From assembly GCF_000186865.1 (NCBI RefSeq), contig NW_008705568.1, forward strand, positions 707,513 to 771,512: a stretch of DNA of 64,000 bases. The letters are read 5' to 3'. The translations under genes were made by a program, and so were the position numbers. Shown in pieces: positions 27,008 through 34,648 of this stretch. This DNA comes from Aureococcus anophagefferens. Taxonomy: Eukaryota > Sar > Pelagophyceae > Pelagomonadales > Pelagomonadaceae. Within the stretch, counting starts at the first letter, position 1, and every line of letters starts with the position of its first letter. A model generated the notes under the pieces. That model was given only the letters and a program-made list of their open reading frames with translations. It had not been told where the DNA came from and made no database searches.

Positions 27008-29563
27008 GGAGACGGGCGACGACGAGGCGCTCGCGCGGTCTTTGCAGGAGACCTTCGACGAGGAGCAGCGCGCCGAGGCGCCGCCGCACCCCAACGACCG
27101 GCTCCCGACGGCGGCGGCGGAGCCGCTGCTGCGGCAGGCGGTGCTGGAGGAGCGCGCGTACGAGCACGAGCGCCTCGCGTCCAACGGCCACTACTCCGCG
27201 GCCCACCTCATCCCCGGCGCGGACCCGAGCCCCTGGAAGGCCGACGTGCCCAGCGGCGTCTTCGGCGACCCCGTCGCGGCGTCGATCCAGTCGCAGACGC
27301 GCGACGATCTCGAGACGCAGCTCGCGCTCCTGCGCCCCTGGGGCCGGGGCGCCTGGCGGGTCGTGGAGCACTGGCACTACGGCGACCGCTTCGACAAACT
27401 CGACGGGTCGTCGGGCCCCTGCCGCCGGCGGACCTGGGCGCGCGAGTGCCGCGAGATGGGCGCGGCGGGCGGCGGCGCGCCGCGGCCGCCGGGCGACGAC
27501 GACGACGCGGCGGGCGTGCCCCTGGGCGACGGGTCGTCCCTGGCGCCCCGGGCGCTGCGGAGTCTCCTCCTGAGCCAGGGCGGCGTCCTCGAGCTCGGCA
27601 AGACGCTCTACGCGTGCGACGAGGCTCTGGAGAACGAGCGGTGGCTGCCCGGGGGCCGCGGCTTCTCGCCCGCGCACCTGCTGCCGACGGACGTGGGCCC
27701 CTGGAGCTCGCTCGACGGGTCCCTCTGCGGGCCGGACCGGCTCACGGTGGCGCCGCCGCGCGACGCCGAGGCCTGGACGTTGGTCTCCGAGTGGCGCGCG
27801 CACGTCGACGCGTCAACGACGGACCGCCGCGGCTGGACCTACGCGCGCGCGCTGCCGTCGCCGAACCACGTCGGCGCCGCGCCCATCGGGGGCGCGTCCC
27901 AGCCCTTCGCGGGGGCCCTCGCGCGGCGGCGGCGCTGGGTCGTCGTCTACTCGAGGCCTTTGGCGCGGCCGGCGCCCGCGGAGCTCGGCCCCGCGGCCCG
28001 GCGCGGCGCCGCTCGCGCGGCCGCCGCCGGCCTTCCTCGCGCGGCTCCAGGACTCGTTCCGCCTCGGCGTCCACGAGCTGAACCGCCGCCTCGGCGCCGT
28101 CGACGAGCGGCCGCCTGTGTGGAATTCAACCACTGGTTCAGGGGGTCCTGACCAAACTTCAGAATTCTCTAGCTCGTTCAAATCGACGTCGATTCGGCTG
28201 ATTTTTGGACGAATCGATTGCTCTCGTCGAGTTCTCGAAGCACAGCCGAAGAGCTTGCGTCGAAACTGTCGCATACGCTCACATTGAAGTCGAGTTGAAG
28301 ATTTGAATTCCACACAGGCGGCCGCGGTTCCGGCGCGCGTCCGACGCGACGCCCGACGACTCGTCGTTCGCGGCGCGCTGGGACCAGCCGGCGGCGAACC
28401 GGTGCCGCGCGTCGCTCAACGCCTTCGTGCGCAACTTCGGCAAGCACGAGACGCCGGGCACGTCCGACGAGGCGCGCGCGGCCCGCGTGAAGCGCTTCGT
28501 GAACCACGCCGCGCGGCTGCTCCGGGGCCAGGCGCCGTGGAACGCCGAGAGCCCCGAGGACTTTGAACTCACGGTGGACCACCTCGAGGCCATGCTCTAC
28601 ACGGCGCTCGCGCGGGGCTCGCCGCCGGAGCCGGGCTTCCGGCTCATCTGCGAGGCGGACGCGGACGACGACGCGCTCGCGCACCGGTTCTCCGTGTTCC
28701 ACGGGGCGCTGACGTTTCGCATGCTCGACGCGCCGGACGTGGCGCGCTTCGAGGCCTTTGGGCGGGCGCTGGCGGCGCTGAATTTGGTGCCGGACGAGTT
28801 GACGCCGCGGCGCGCGACGAAGCGCATCCGCGAGGCCGTCGACTGCCTCTTCGAGTGCCTCGCGGCGCTCGCGCGCGAGGCGGGCGGCGACGGCGGCGAC
28901 GTCGTGCCGGGCGCCGACGACCTGCTGCCCGTCGTCATCTTCGCGACGCTGAAGGCGCGGCCGCGGAAGCTGCACGCGGCGTTGAAGTTCGTGGAGCTTT
29001 ATAGTTCCGAGGACAAGATGCGCGGCGAGGCGGGGTTCCTGTTGACGCAGCTCAGCGCGGCCGCGGCGTTCCTGACGACCCTGGGGGCGGACCAGCTGCG
29101 GGGCGTCGACGAAACAGCCTTTCGGGAGCTGCTCGCCGGCGAGCGGCGCACGCTCGCGGACCCGGAGATCCGCGTCGACGTCCACGAGGCCGACGACGGC
29201 GAGGCGGACGAGGTCAAGGGGTCGCCGCCCGGGCCCGTCGCGCCGGCCCTCGACGGCGCCGAGGCCAAGGGCGGCGGCGCGACGGACGACGAGGCCGAGG
29301 GCGACGTCGCGGACGAGGCGAAGGGCGTCGTCGACGAGGCCATGGCGGACGCCGCGGCCGACGAGGTCGAGGCGGACGCCGCGGACGAGCTCGAGGCGGA
29401 CGCCGCGGACGAGGTCGAGGCGGACGTCGCGGACGAGGTCGGGGACGTCGCCGTCGAGGACGAGGTCAGGGACGTCGCCGTCGAGGACGAGGCGACTGCC
29501 TCGACGCCCACCGACGACGACGACGGCGACGAGACGCCGCTCGCGTTGAACCGCCCGTCGTAA
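26541..29563 (+). CDS. EH-UIM-dysferlin/peroxin-VPS9 endocytic protein (Rab5 GEF-like), split by an introner
   Basis: Exons 26541-28106 and 28318-29563; about 936 residues. Domains: EH-like EF-hand module (~22-110, NPTQWALAACAADP...LSFDEFCVFMHLL), a UIM (DDEALARSLQETFDEE), two dysferlin/peroxin-type segments (WRVVEHWHYGDRFDKLDG and WTLVSEWRAHVDASTTDRRGW), then a VPS9 domain in exon 2 (ending LLPVVIFATLKARPRKLHAA, FVELYSSEDKMRGEAGFLL). VPS9 catalyses nucleotide exchange on Rab5-type GTPases; EH and UIM link to endocytic, ubiquitinated cargo. Between ~27950 and 28035 the frame shifts by one base before the introner, so a tiny intron or an indel is needed. Acidic repeat tail. Confidence 0.8.
28107..28317 (+). 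mobile_element. Introner element (long family), intron of the VPS9-domain gene
   Basis: A 211-nt GC-AG intron with a perfect 8-bp target duplication GCGGCCGC on both sides. Perfect terminal inverted repeats CTGTGTGGAATTCAA and TTGAATTCCACACAG. Same orientation as the gene. The intron falls in phase 2 and removal joins the exons with one target copy kept. This is the cleanest copy in the window. Confidence 0.97.
29353..29450. repeat. 24-bp tandem repeat in the VPS9 gene tail
   Basis: About four copies of a 24-bp unit encode A-D-E-V/L-E-A-D repeats, forming an acidic C-terminal tail. Confidence 0.75.
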
Positions 29564-29569
29564 CGCAGT

Positions 29570-30889
29570 TTAGGCCATGATCTCGCGGAAGCGCGCCTCC
29601 AGCGCGGCCGCGTCCTCGCCGGCGGCGGGGCCGTCGTCGAAGCTCCGCCGCCGCAGCGCGCCCGTCGCGCCGGTGGCGGGGTCCATCTCGAAGGCCTCGG
29701 GCGCGAGGCTCACGAGCGCGCGGTAGGGCGTCAGGTCCTCCGCGAGGGGCGTGCGGTCGCCCTCGAGGCCGTTCGACGCGACGAGGCTCCGCTCGTACTT
29801 CTTGAGGAGCCGCTCGTGGTTCGCGAGGTGGAGCTCCGGCGGCGCCGGGGGCGTGGCCTTGCGCCGCGCGTCGTAGCCGCTGGGCTTCTCGAGCGCCCGC
29901 GCGTAGCGGTGCTTCCGCTCGACGCGGAGCGCGCCGCCGCTGATGCCCATGCGCTTCATCTGGGCCTCGAGGAACTCGTCGCCCGCGGCGAGGCCCGCCT
30001 CGCGCTGCTCCCGCGCGGCCCGGGCCGCCGCGCGCGCCCGGCACGCGGCCCCGGGCTTGGGCGGGCTCAAATTGGCCGGCGCGGACACGCTCTTCTTCAG
30101 CGCGGGCCTCTTCTTCTTCGGCGACAGCTTCTTCGCGGCCGCGTTGGCCCGCCGCCGCGCCGCCTCATCGCGCTCCGCGGCCGCGCGGCGCATGCGCTCG
30201 AGCACGGGGATCTCCTCCTCCTCCGGCGGCGCCTCCGGGGCGGCGTGTTCGGCGAGCGCTTGGACGAGCTTCGCCCGCAGCGGCGACGGCAGCGCCGCCG
30301 CGGGCGCGGGCGCGACGTCCCAGGGCGCGCGGGCCGCGGGCACGTCCCAGTCGACGCCCGTGCGCGCGGCGAGCGCCGCGAGGGACTCGACGGCGGGCAG
30401 CGGCGCGTCCGCGGGCGCCTCGGCCGCGGCCGCGTCGAACTTGAGGCGCTCGAGGAGCCGCGCGTTCTCGCGCTCGAGGTCGCGCATGCGCTCGAGCTTC
30501 GCCGCGCGCTTGCTCGCCCGCGTCGGCGACGGCTCCGGCGGCGGCGCCCCGGCGGGCTGCTTCCGGGGCCACGTCGCGAAGCCCGGGTCGGGCGCCGCGG
30601 GCCCGGCGGCGGAGTCGCGCTCGAGGTCGCGCGTCCAGTTGTTGTAGTCCATGACGGGGTGCGCCGGCGCCGGCGCCGGGCGCCGCCGCGCCGCCGGCGC
30701 GCCCCAGGCCTCGTCGTCGGCGCGCTTCTTCCGCCGGTAGCTCATGAGGGGCAGCACCTTCTTCCGCCGCCGGGCGGGCAGCGGCGCGTCGCACTGGCTC
30801 CCGTCGGCGCCGAGGCTCCCGTCCGTGCCCAGGCCGACGAAGCTGAAGATCGGCGTCCCATCGGCGCTCCGGTTGATGATGAGGGGCAT
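29570..30889 (-). CDS. Coiled-coil, basic protein of unknown function
   Basis: 439 residues from the ATG at 30889. The N-terminus is distinctive (MPLIINRSADGTPIFSFVGL). A coiled coil lies around residues 125-150 (RAAKLERMRDLERENARLLE) and a basic Lys/Arg region with KKLSPKKKRPALKKSVSAP around 250. Further helical, Arg/Ala-rich segments follow (CRARAAARAAREQREAGLA). No recognisable enzyme domain; cytoskeletal or basal-body-type structural roles are possible but unsupported. It lies 6 bp past the stop of the VPS9-domain gene, tail to tail. Confidence 0.55.
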   Translation of the reverse strand: MPLIINRSADGTPIFSFVGLGTDGSLGADGSQCDAPLPARRRKKVLPLMSYRRKKRADDEAWGAPAARRRPAPAPAHPVMDYNNWTRDLERDSAAGPAAPDPGFATWPRKQPAGAPPPEPSPTRASKRAAKLERMRDLERENARLLERLKFDAAAAEAPADAPLPAVESLAALAARTGVDWDVPAARAPWDVAPAPAAALPSPLRAKLVQALAEHAAPEAPPEEEEIPVLERMRRAAAERDEAARRRANAAAKKLSPKKKRPALKKSVSAPANLSPPKPGAACRARAAARAAREQREAGLAAGDEFLEAQMKRMGISGGALRVERKHRYARALEKPSGYDARRKATPPAPPELHLANHERLLKKYERSLVASNGLEGDRTPLAEDLTPYRALVSLAPEAFEMDPATGATGALRRRSFDDGPAAGEDAAALEARFREIMA

Positions 30890-31077
30890 GCTGGTCCGCC
30901 GCGGGCGCTGCCCAGACGGACGAGAGTACGAGAGCTACCGGCGGCAACCACCCGCGGATCGCTACCTTGAGGCTCATGTTGGCTTGTGTCGTCGAAGACG
31001 CGTCGACGCGCGCCGAGTACCGTCGAGTCCGATCGACCCTGCCGTAGTCGCGTCGACGCGCGCCCACGTGCTGCGCA

Positions 31078-32216
31078 TTAGGGGACCCCCGGGTCCTCGG
31101 CCGCGAGCGCCGCGGCGTGCTCCATGCTCTCCCGGCGGGCCTTGCGCGCGCGGCGCCGCCGCTCCTGGGCCGCCTTGGGGTCGCGGGCGTCGACGTCGTT
31201 GTTCCGCAGGTCCAGGGACGCGAGGCTCCGGTTCCGCGCGACGGCCGCCGTGAGCCGGTCCGCGCCCGCCTCGCCGATGCTGTTGCCCGCGAGGTCCAGC
31301 GTCGTCAGCGACGTGTTCACGGCGAGCGCGTCGGCGAGCTTGATGGCGCCCGCGTCCGAGATGTCGTTGGACCAGAGGCTCAGCACCCGGAGCGGGCTCT
31401 CCTTGAGCTCGAGGGCCACGGCCATGAGCGTCGCGCCGTCGTCCCCGAGGCCGTTGCCCCGCAAGTTGATCGTCGAGATGTCCGCGCCGTCGAGGAGCGC
31501 CCCGGCGATGGTCGCCGCGCCGCCGGCGGACACGTAGCTCCCGAAGCAGTCGAGCGCCGCGTCCGTGACGCCGTCCGCGAGCGTCACGGTCAGCGCGGCG
31601 TGGAACTCGCGCGGCAGCAGGCGCTGGAGCGCCCTGCGGTGGGCCGCCCCCGCGTAGCGCGCGAGGGGCGCCCAGGCCGCGTAGCGCGCGTCGTCGTAGC
31701 CGTCGAAGGCGCGGCCCTCGGCGACGCGCGCGGCGTAGAACTCGCGCGACCGCTTGCACGTCGTCGCTAAAACGGGCACGAGCGTCGGCGCGAGGTCCAT
31801 GAGGAAGTGCTGCACGGGCTCGAAGAGCACGAGGTTCGGCACGCCGGACGCGGCGTAGGCCGCGTCGACGTCGAGGGCCCACTGGGCCATGAACCCCTCC
31901 TCCTGGCCGTAGCTCACCGTCCGCGGCCGCGGGTTCGCCGCGCGGCTCTTCGGCGACAGCGCGTCGTAGGGCGGCGGCAGCGCGTCGCTGAAGTGCTCCA
32001 CGCCCGTCGGGGAGCAGAGCGGGGGCGTGCCGGCGCCGCGCGCGGCATCCGCCCAGGCGCCGGAGGCCTCGTCGCCGGGGGGAGCGCCGCCGCCGGCGCA
32101 CGTTTCGCCGGCGGCCGCCGCCGCGTCGCAGCGGTCGTCGGGGGCCAGCCGCGGCCCTCGTCCGGGGACCCGTCCGCGTACCAGGAGCCGCCCGGCGCGC
32201 GGCGATGTTCGTCCAT
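31078..32216 (-). CDS. Leucine-rich-repeat (ribonuclease-inhibitor type) protein, 5' end uncertain
   Basis: The body (31078-32001) holds at least three RI-type LRRs: ADISTINLRGNGLGDDGATL, LRVLSLWSNDISDAGAIKLA, LTTLDLAGNSIGEAGADRLT, plus LASLDLRNNDVD, ending in a basic coiled segment. Such proteins act as protein-binding scaffolds. The body frame has no ATG upstream, only GTG at 32001. The ATG at 32216 (MDEHRRAPGG) lies in another frame, so a small intron or an indel (length 3n+2) between ~32040 and 32190 is needed. The 5' part is a proposal. Confidence 0.6.
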
Positions 32217-32287
32217 AAATATCGTCAGCCCCGGGAAAGCTGCCCCAGATTACACCAAATCGCTGTGCAAGCCGCTTGGATGAAGTT

Positions 32288-33652
32288 TTAATGCGACGAC
32301 ACGCGCCCCCCGGCCCCCTCGCGGATCGCGCGCTCCTCCGCGGCGACGGTCGGCCAGTCGTCCCGCGGTATGTCCGGGTGCCAGAAGTGGACGAGCAGCA
32401 CCACCCGGGGCCCCTCGACGACCTCGACCTCGTGCTCGAAGCTGTCGTCGAAGACGAGGCACTCGCCCTCGCGCCACTCGCGCGCCTCGCCGCCGACGGT
32501 GATCCGGGAGCCGCCCGGCGGCACGATGAGGCCCATGTGGACCGTGAGCCGCGCGTTCGTCGGCCCGCAGTGGGGCCGCAGCTTCGCGCCCGGCGCGAGG
32601 CACGAGAAGATCATCTGGCCGACGCCGCAATCCGCGCAGTCCGCGACTTCGGGGATCCGGCGCAGCGTCGCCGTCGTCCGCGGGCACGCGCGGCCGTCGA
32701 GGAGCTGGCACTGGCGCCAGCGGTCCGCGCCGCCCGCGAGGTCCTGGTCCCGGCGCGACACGTTGCCGAAGGCGCGGCCCGCGGCGGGCGAGGACACGAA
32801 ATGGTCCAGCTCCGCGCGGATGACGTCCGCGTGGCTCTCGAGGACCGCGGTCCAGGGGAAGCGCCGCGCGTCGTGCCAGGGCGCCGCCTCCAGGTGCGGG
32901 AGGAAGTGGGGCGGCCGCTGGCGGCCGTCGCGCCAGAAGGGCGTCCCCGGCGCCGCGGCGACCGCGAACCCGCGCGCGCGGCAGCCGTCGACGTCCCGCA
33001 AGCGGTCGAAGAGGCTCTGGAGCTCGAGGTGCGCGTCGAGGAAGGCGCGGCGGTTCGCGCCCGCGCTCTTCGGCGCGCAGCGCGCCGCGACCTCGTCCCA
33101 GAGGGCCGCGGCCTCGCGGAGCCGCCGCTCCGGCGCGCCGGGGCCCGCGACGTCGCGCGCGCGCGCGACCAAAGCCTCGAGCGACATGTCCCGGGCCCTC
33201 GGCGGCGCCGGCTCGGCCTTGGCCATCATGGCCTCGTGCATGGCCGCCCAGGTCGCGTGGAGCGCCGGCTCCCGGGCGATCTCGATCCGCATGGCCTCGA
33301 CGTAGGCCTCGGGCCCGAGGAGCGCGCGGAAGCTCTCGACTCCGGCGATGCGGTCGTCCTGCTGCTCGATCTTCCGGCGGCAGCGCAGGACGACGTCGCC
33401 GTCGCGGCCCGGGCTCGACGCGAGGACGCCGTCGTCGGGCAGCAGCACGGCGGCGCCGCCGGTGAGGATGTACGACGCCGCGTCGACGCCGTCGCGCGCC
33501 TGGCTGACGAGCGGCCAGAGCGCGGCGACGGTCATCTCCTTGCGCAGCGTGATCCTCAGCGGCTTCGGGCCGTGCTCGAAGGTGACGAGCACCTTGCGCG
33601 CCTTCGGCCGCTTGCTCTGGCCGGTCGCGAGGAGGGGGACATCGGAGGCCAT
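32288..33652 (-). CDS. Aspartyl/asparaginyl beta-hydroxylase-domain protein with ubiquitin-like N-terminus
   Basis: 454 residues. Residues ~18-95 look like a ubiquitin-type beta-grasp (VLVTFEHGPKPLRITLRKEM... VVLRCRR). The C-terminal ~200 residues are an ASPH-type 2OG/Fe(II) oxygenase: VGQMIFSCLAPGAKLRPHCG, PTNARLTVHMGLIVPPGG, GGEAREWREGECLVFDDSFEHEV, with the two iron His in RPHCG and FEHEV and the 2OG-binding Arg in NARLTVH. Only two protein iron ligands are needed in this family. No signal peptide, so a cytosolic substrate is likely. The ubiquitin-like part is a weak call. Confidence 0.85.
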   Translation of the reverse strand: MASDVPLLATGQSKRPKARKVLVTFEHGPKPLRITLRKEMTVAALWPLVSQARDGVDAASYILTGGAAVLLPDDGVLASSPGRDGDVVLRCRRKIEQQDDRIAGVESFRALLGPEAYVEAMRIEIAREPALHATWAAMHEAMMAKAEPAPPRARDMSLEALVARARDVAGPGAPERRLREAAALWDEVAARCAPKSAGANRRAFLDAHLELQSLFDRLRDVDGCRARGFAVAAAPGTPFWRDGRQRPPHFLPHLEAAPWHDARRFPWTAVLESHADVIRAELDHFVSSPAAGRAFGNVSRRDQDLAGGADRWRQCQLLDGRACPRTTATLRRIPEVADCADCGVGQMIFSCLAPGAKLRPHCGPTNARLTVHMGLIVPPGGSRITVGGEAREWREGECLVFDDSFEHEVEVVEGPRVVLLVHFWHPDIPRDDWPTVAAEERAIREGAGGRVSSH

Positions 33653-33683
33653 TACATCGGAGGCCCGAGTGAAGACATGTTAA

Positions 33684-34529
33684 TAGACGATTTCAGATTC
33701 TTCTGTCCGAGGCTTCAAACAAAAATTATGTATCGAAATTAATGTATCTCCCGCAGTGGCGCCGAGTTACGCGAACTCGCGCTCTTGGCAATCGAATGCC
33801 AAGAGCGTGAGTTCCTGGAACTCAAACCGAAGTCGGCGAGTTGGGCCCCCGCGCCCACCCTGGCGGGCTGCGCGCGGTCGTGGCCATGTACGGTGACATA
33901 TTCCGGCGTTTCTTCGGCTTGGAAGCGCGACGGGCCGCCCGGGGGACGGGCTGCTCGGCGCCGAGTCGTTCGTGATGGCGCGCCCGGGCCGCGCAGAGCC
34001 CCCGCGCCGGTGCTCTGGGGCCGCGCGGCTCGTGCTCGGGGTCCCATTGGCTGCCGGGATCCAGGGGCAGCCTCGCGCGACGGTTGAACCCGATCCGGGT
34101 GCTGCGCGGCGCGGGGTGCGCGCACGTGTCGCGGAGACCTTGGAAGTCAAAGTCTTCGACCTCTATGGTCGAGCGCATCAAAGGGGACTCCCACACTACA
34201 TAGACGAACGATCCCCGACGCTCCGTGAACTCGAACACGACGGAAAAGGGTGCGGGGGACGCGAGCAACCCTTTCCCGACCCCTTGCGGCGCCTCGTGCG
34301 CGACGCGACGCAATCCTGGGGAGTGACATCCCGCGGGGAATGTGTCGTCGACAGGCTTCCGATCCTCGCTGCAGCGGGGGTTGTCTCTTGACTCGGTTCC
34401 TGCGTCGAGCTACGGGCTGGTGAAGACGACTTTTTCGTCCATAGCCGACGCGGACTTCGTGTCACGGCATCAAATACCGACGTAAACTTAGTGATACAAT
34501 TTGTTGGAAAGCCAATCTGAAATCGTCTA
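33684..34529. mobile_element. Candidate non-autonomous DNA transposon with terminal inverted repeats
   Basis: TAGACGATTTCAGATT (33684-33699) is repeated as its exact reverse complement at 34514-34529. Similarity continues inward for about 45 bp with small gaps (GGCTT..ACAAA..GTATC on both arms). If the outer TA is the target duplication, this looks like a Tc1/mariner-type element of 846 bp. No transposase ORF is seen; the internal ORFs are unrecognisable. Base composition is lower in G+C at both ends than in nearby genes. It occupies most of the 996-bp gap before the antiporter gene. Confidence 0.6.
33773..33814. other. 18-bp inverted repeat (hairpin) inside the TIR element
   Basis: GAACTCGCGCTCTTGGCA (33773-33790) and TGCCAAGAGCGTGAGTTC (33797-33814) are reverse complements with a single mismatch and a 6-nt loop ATCGAA. 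It could form a cruciform or a stem-loop RNA. Confidence 0.75.
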
Positions 34530-34648
34530 ATGGTGAAACGCAACGCCTCTTCAATCTACGGCCGCCACGAAATTACGTCGTCCTCTTCGAGTGTGGGCGG
34601 TGGACGTCGAAGGAGCGCGTCGACGAGGGCAGCCTCGCGGCGGCGACC

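Noticed and set aside
33822..34313. Minus-strand ORF inside the TIR element as a transposase
   Set aside because: No DDE-type motif or domain; ordinary random ORF in mixed composition.
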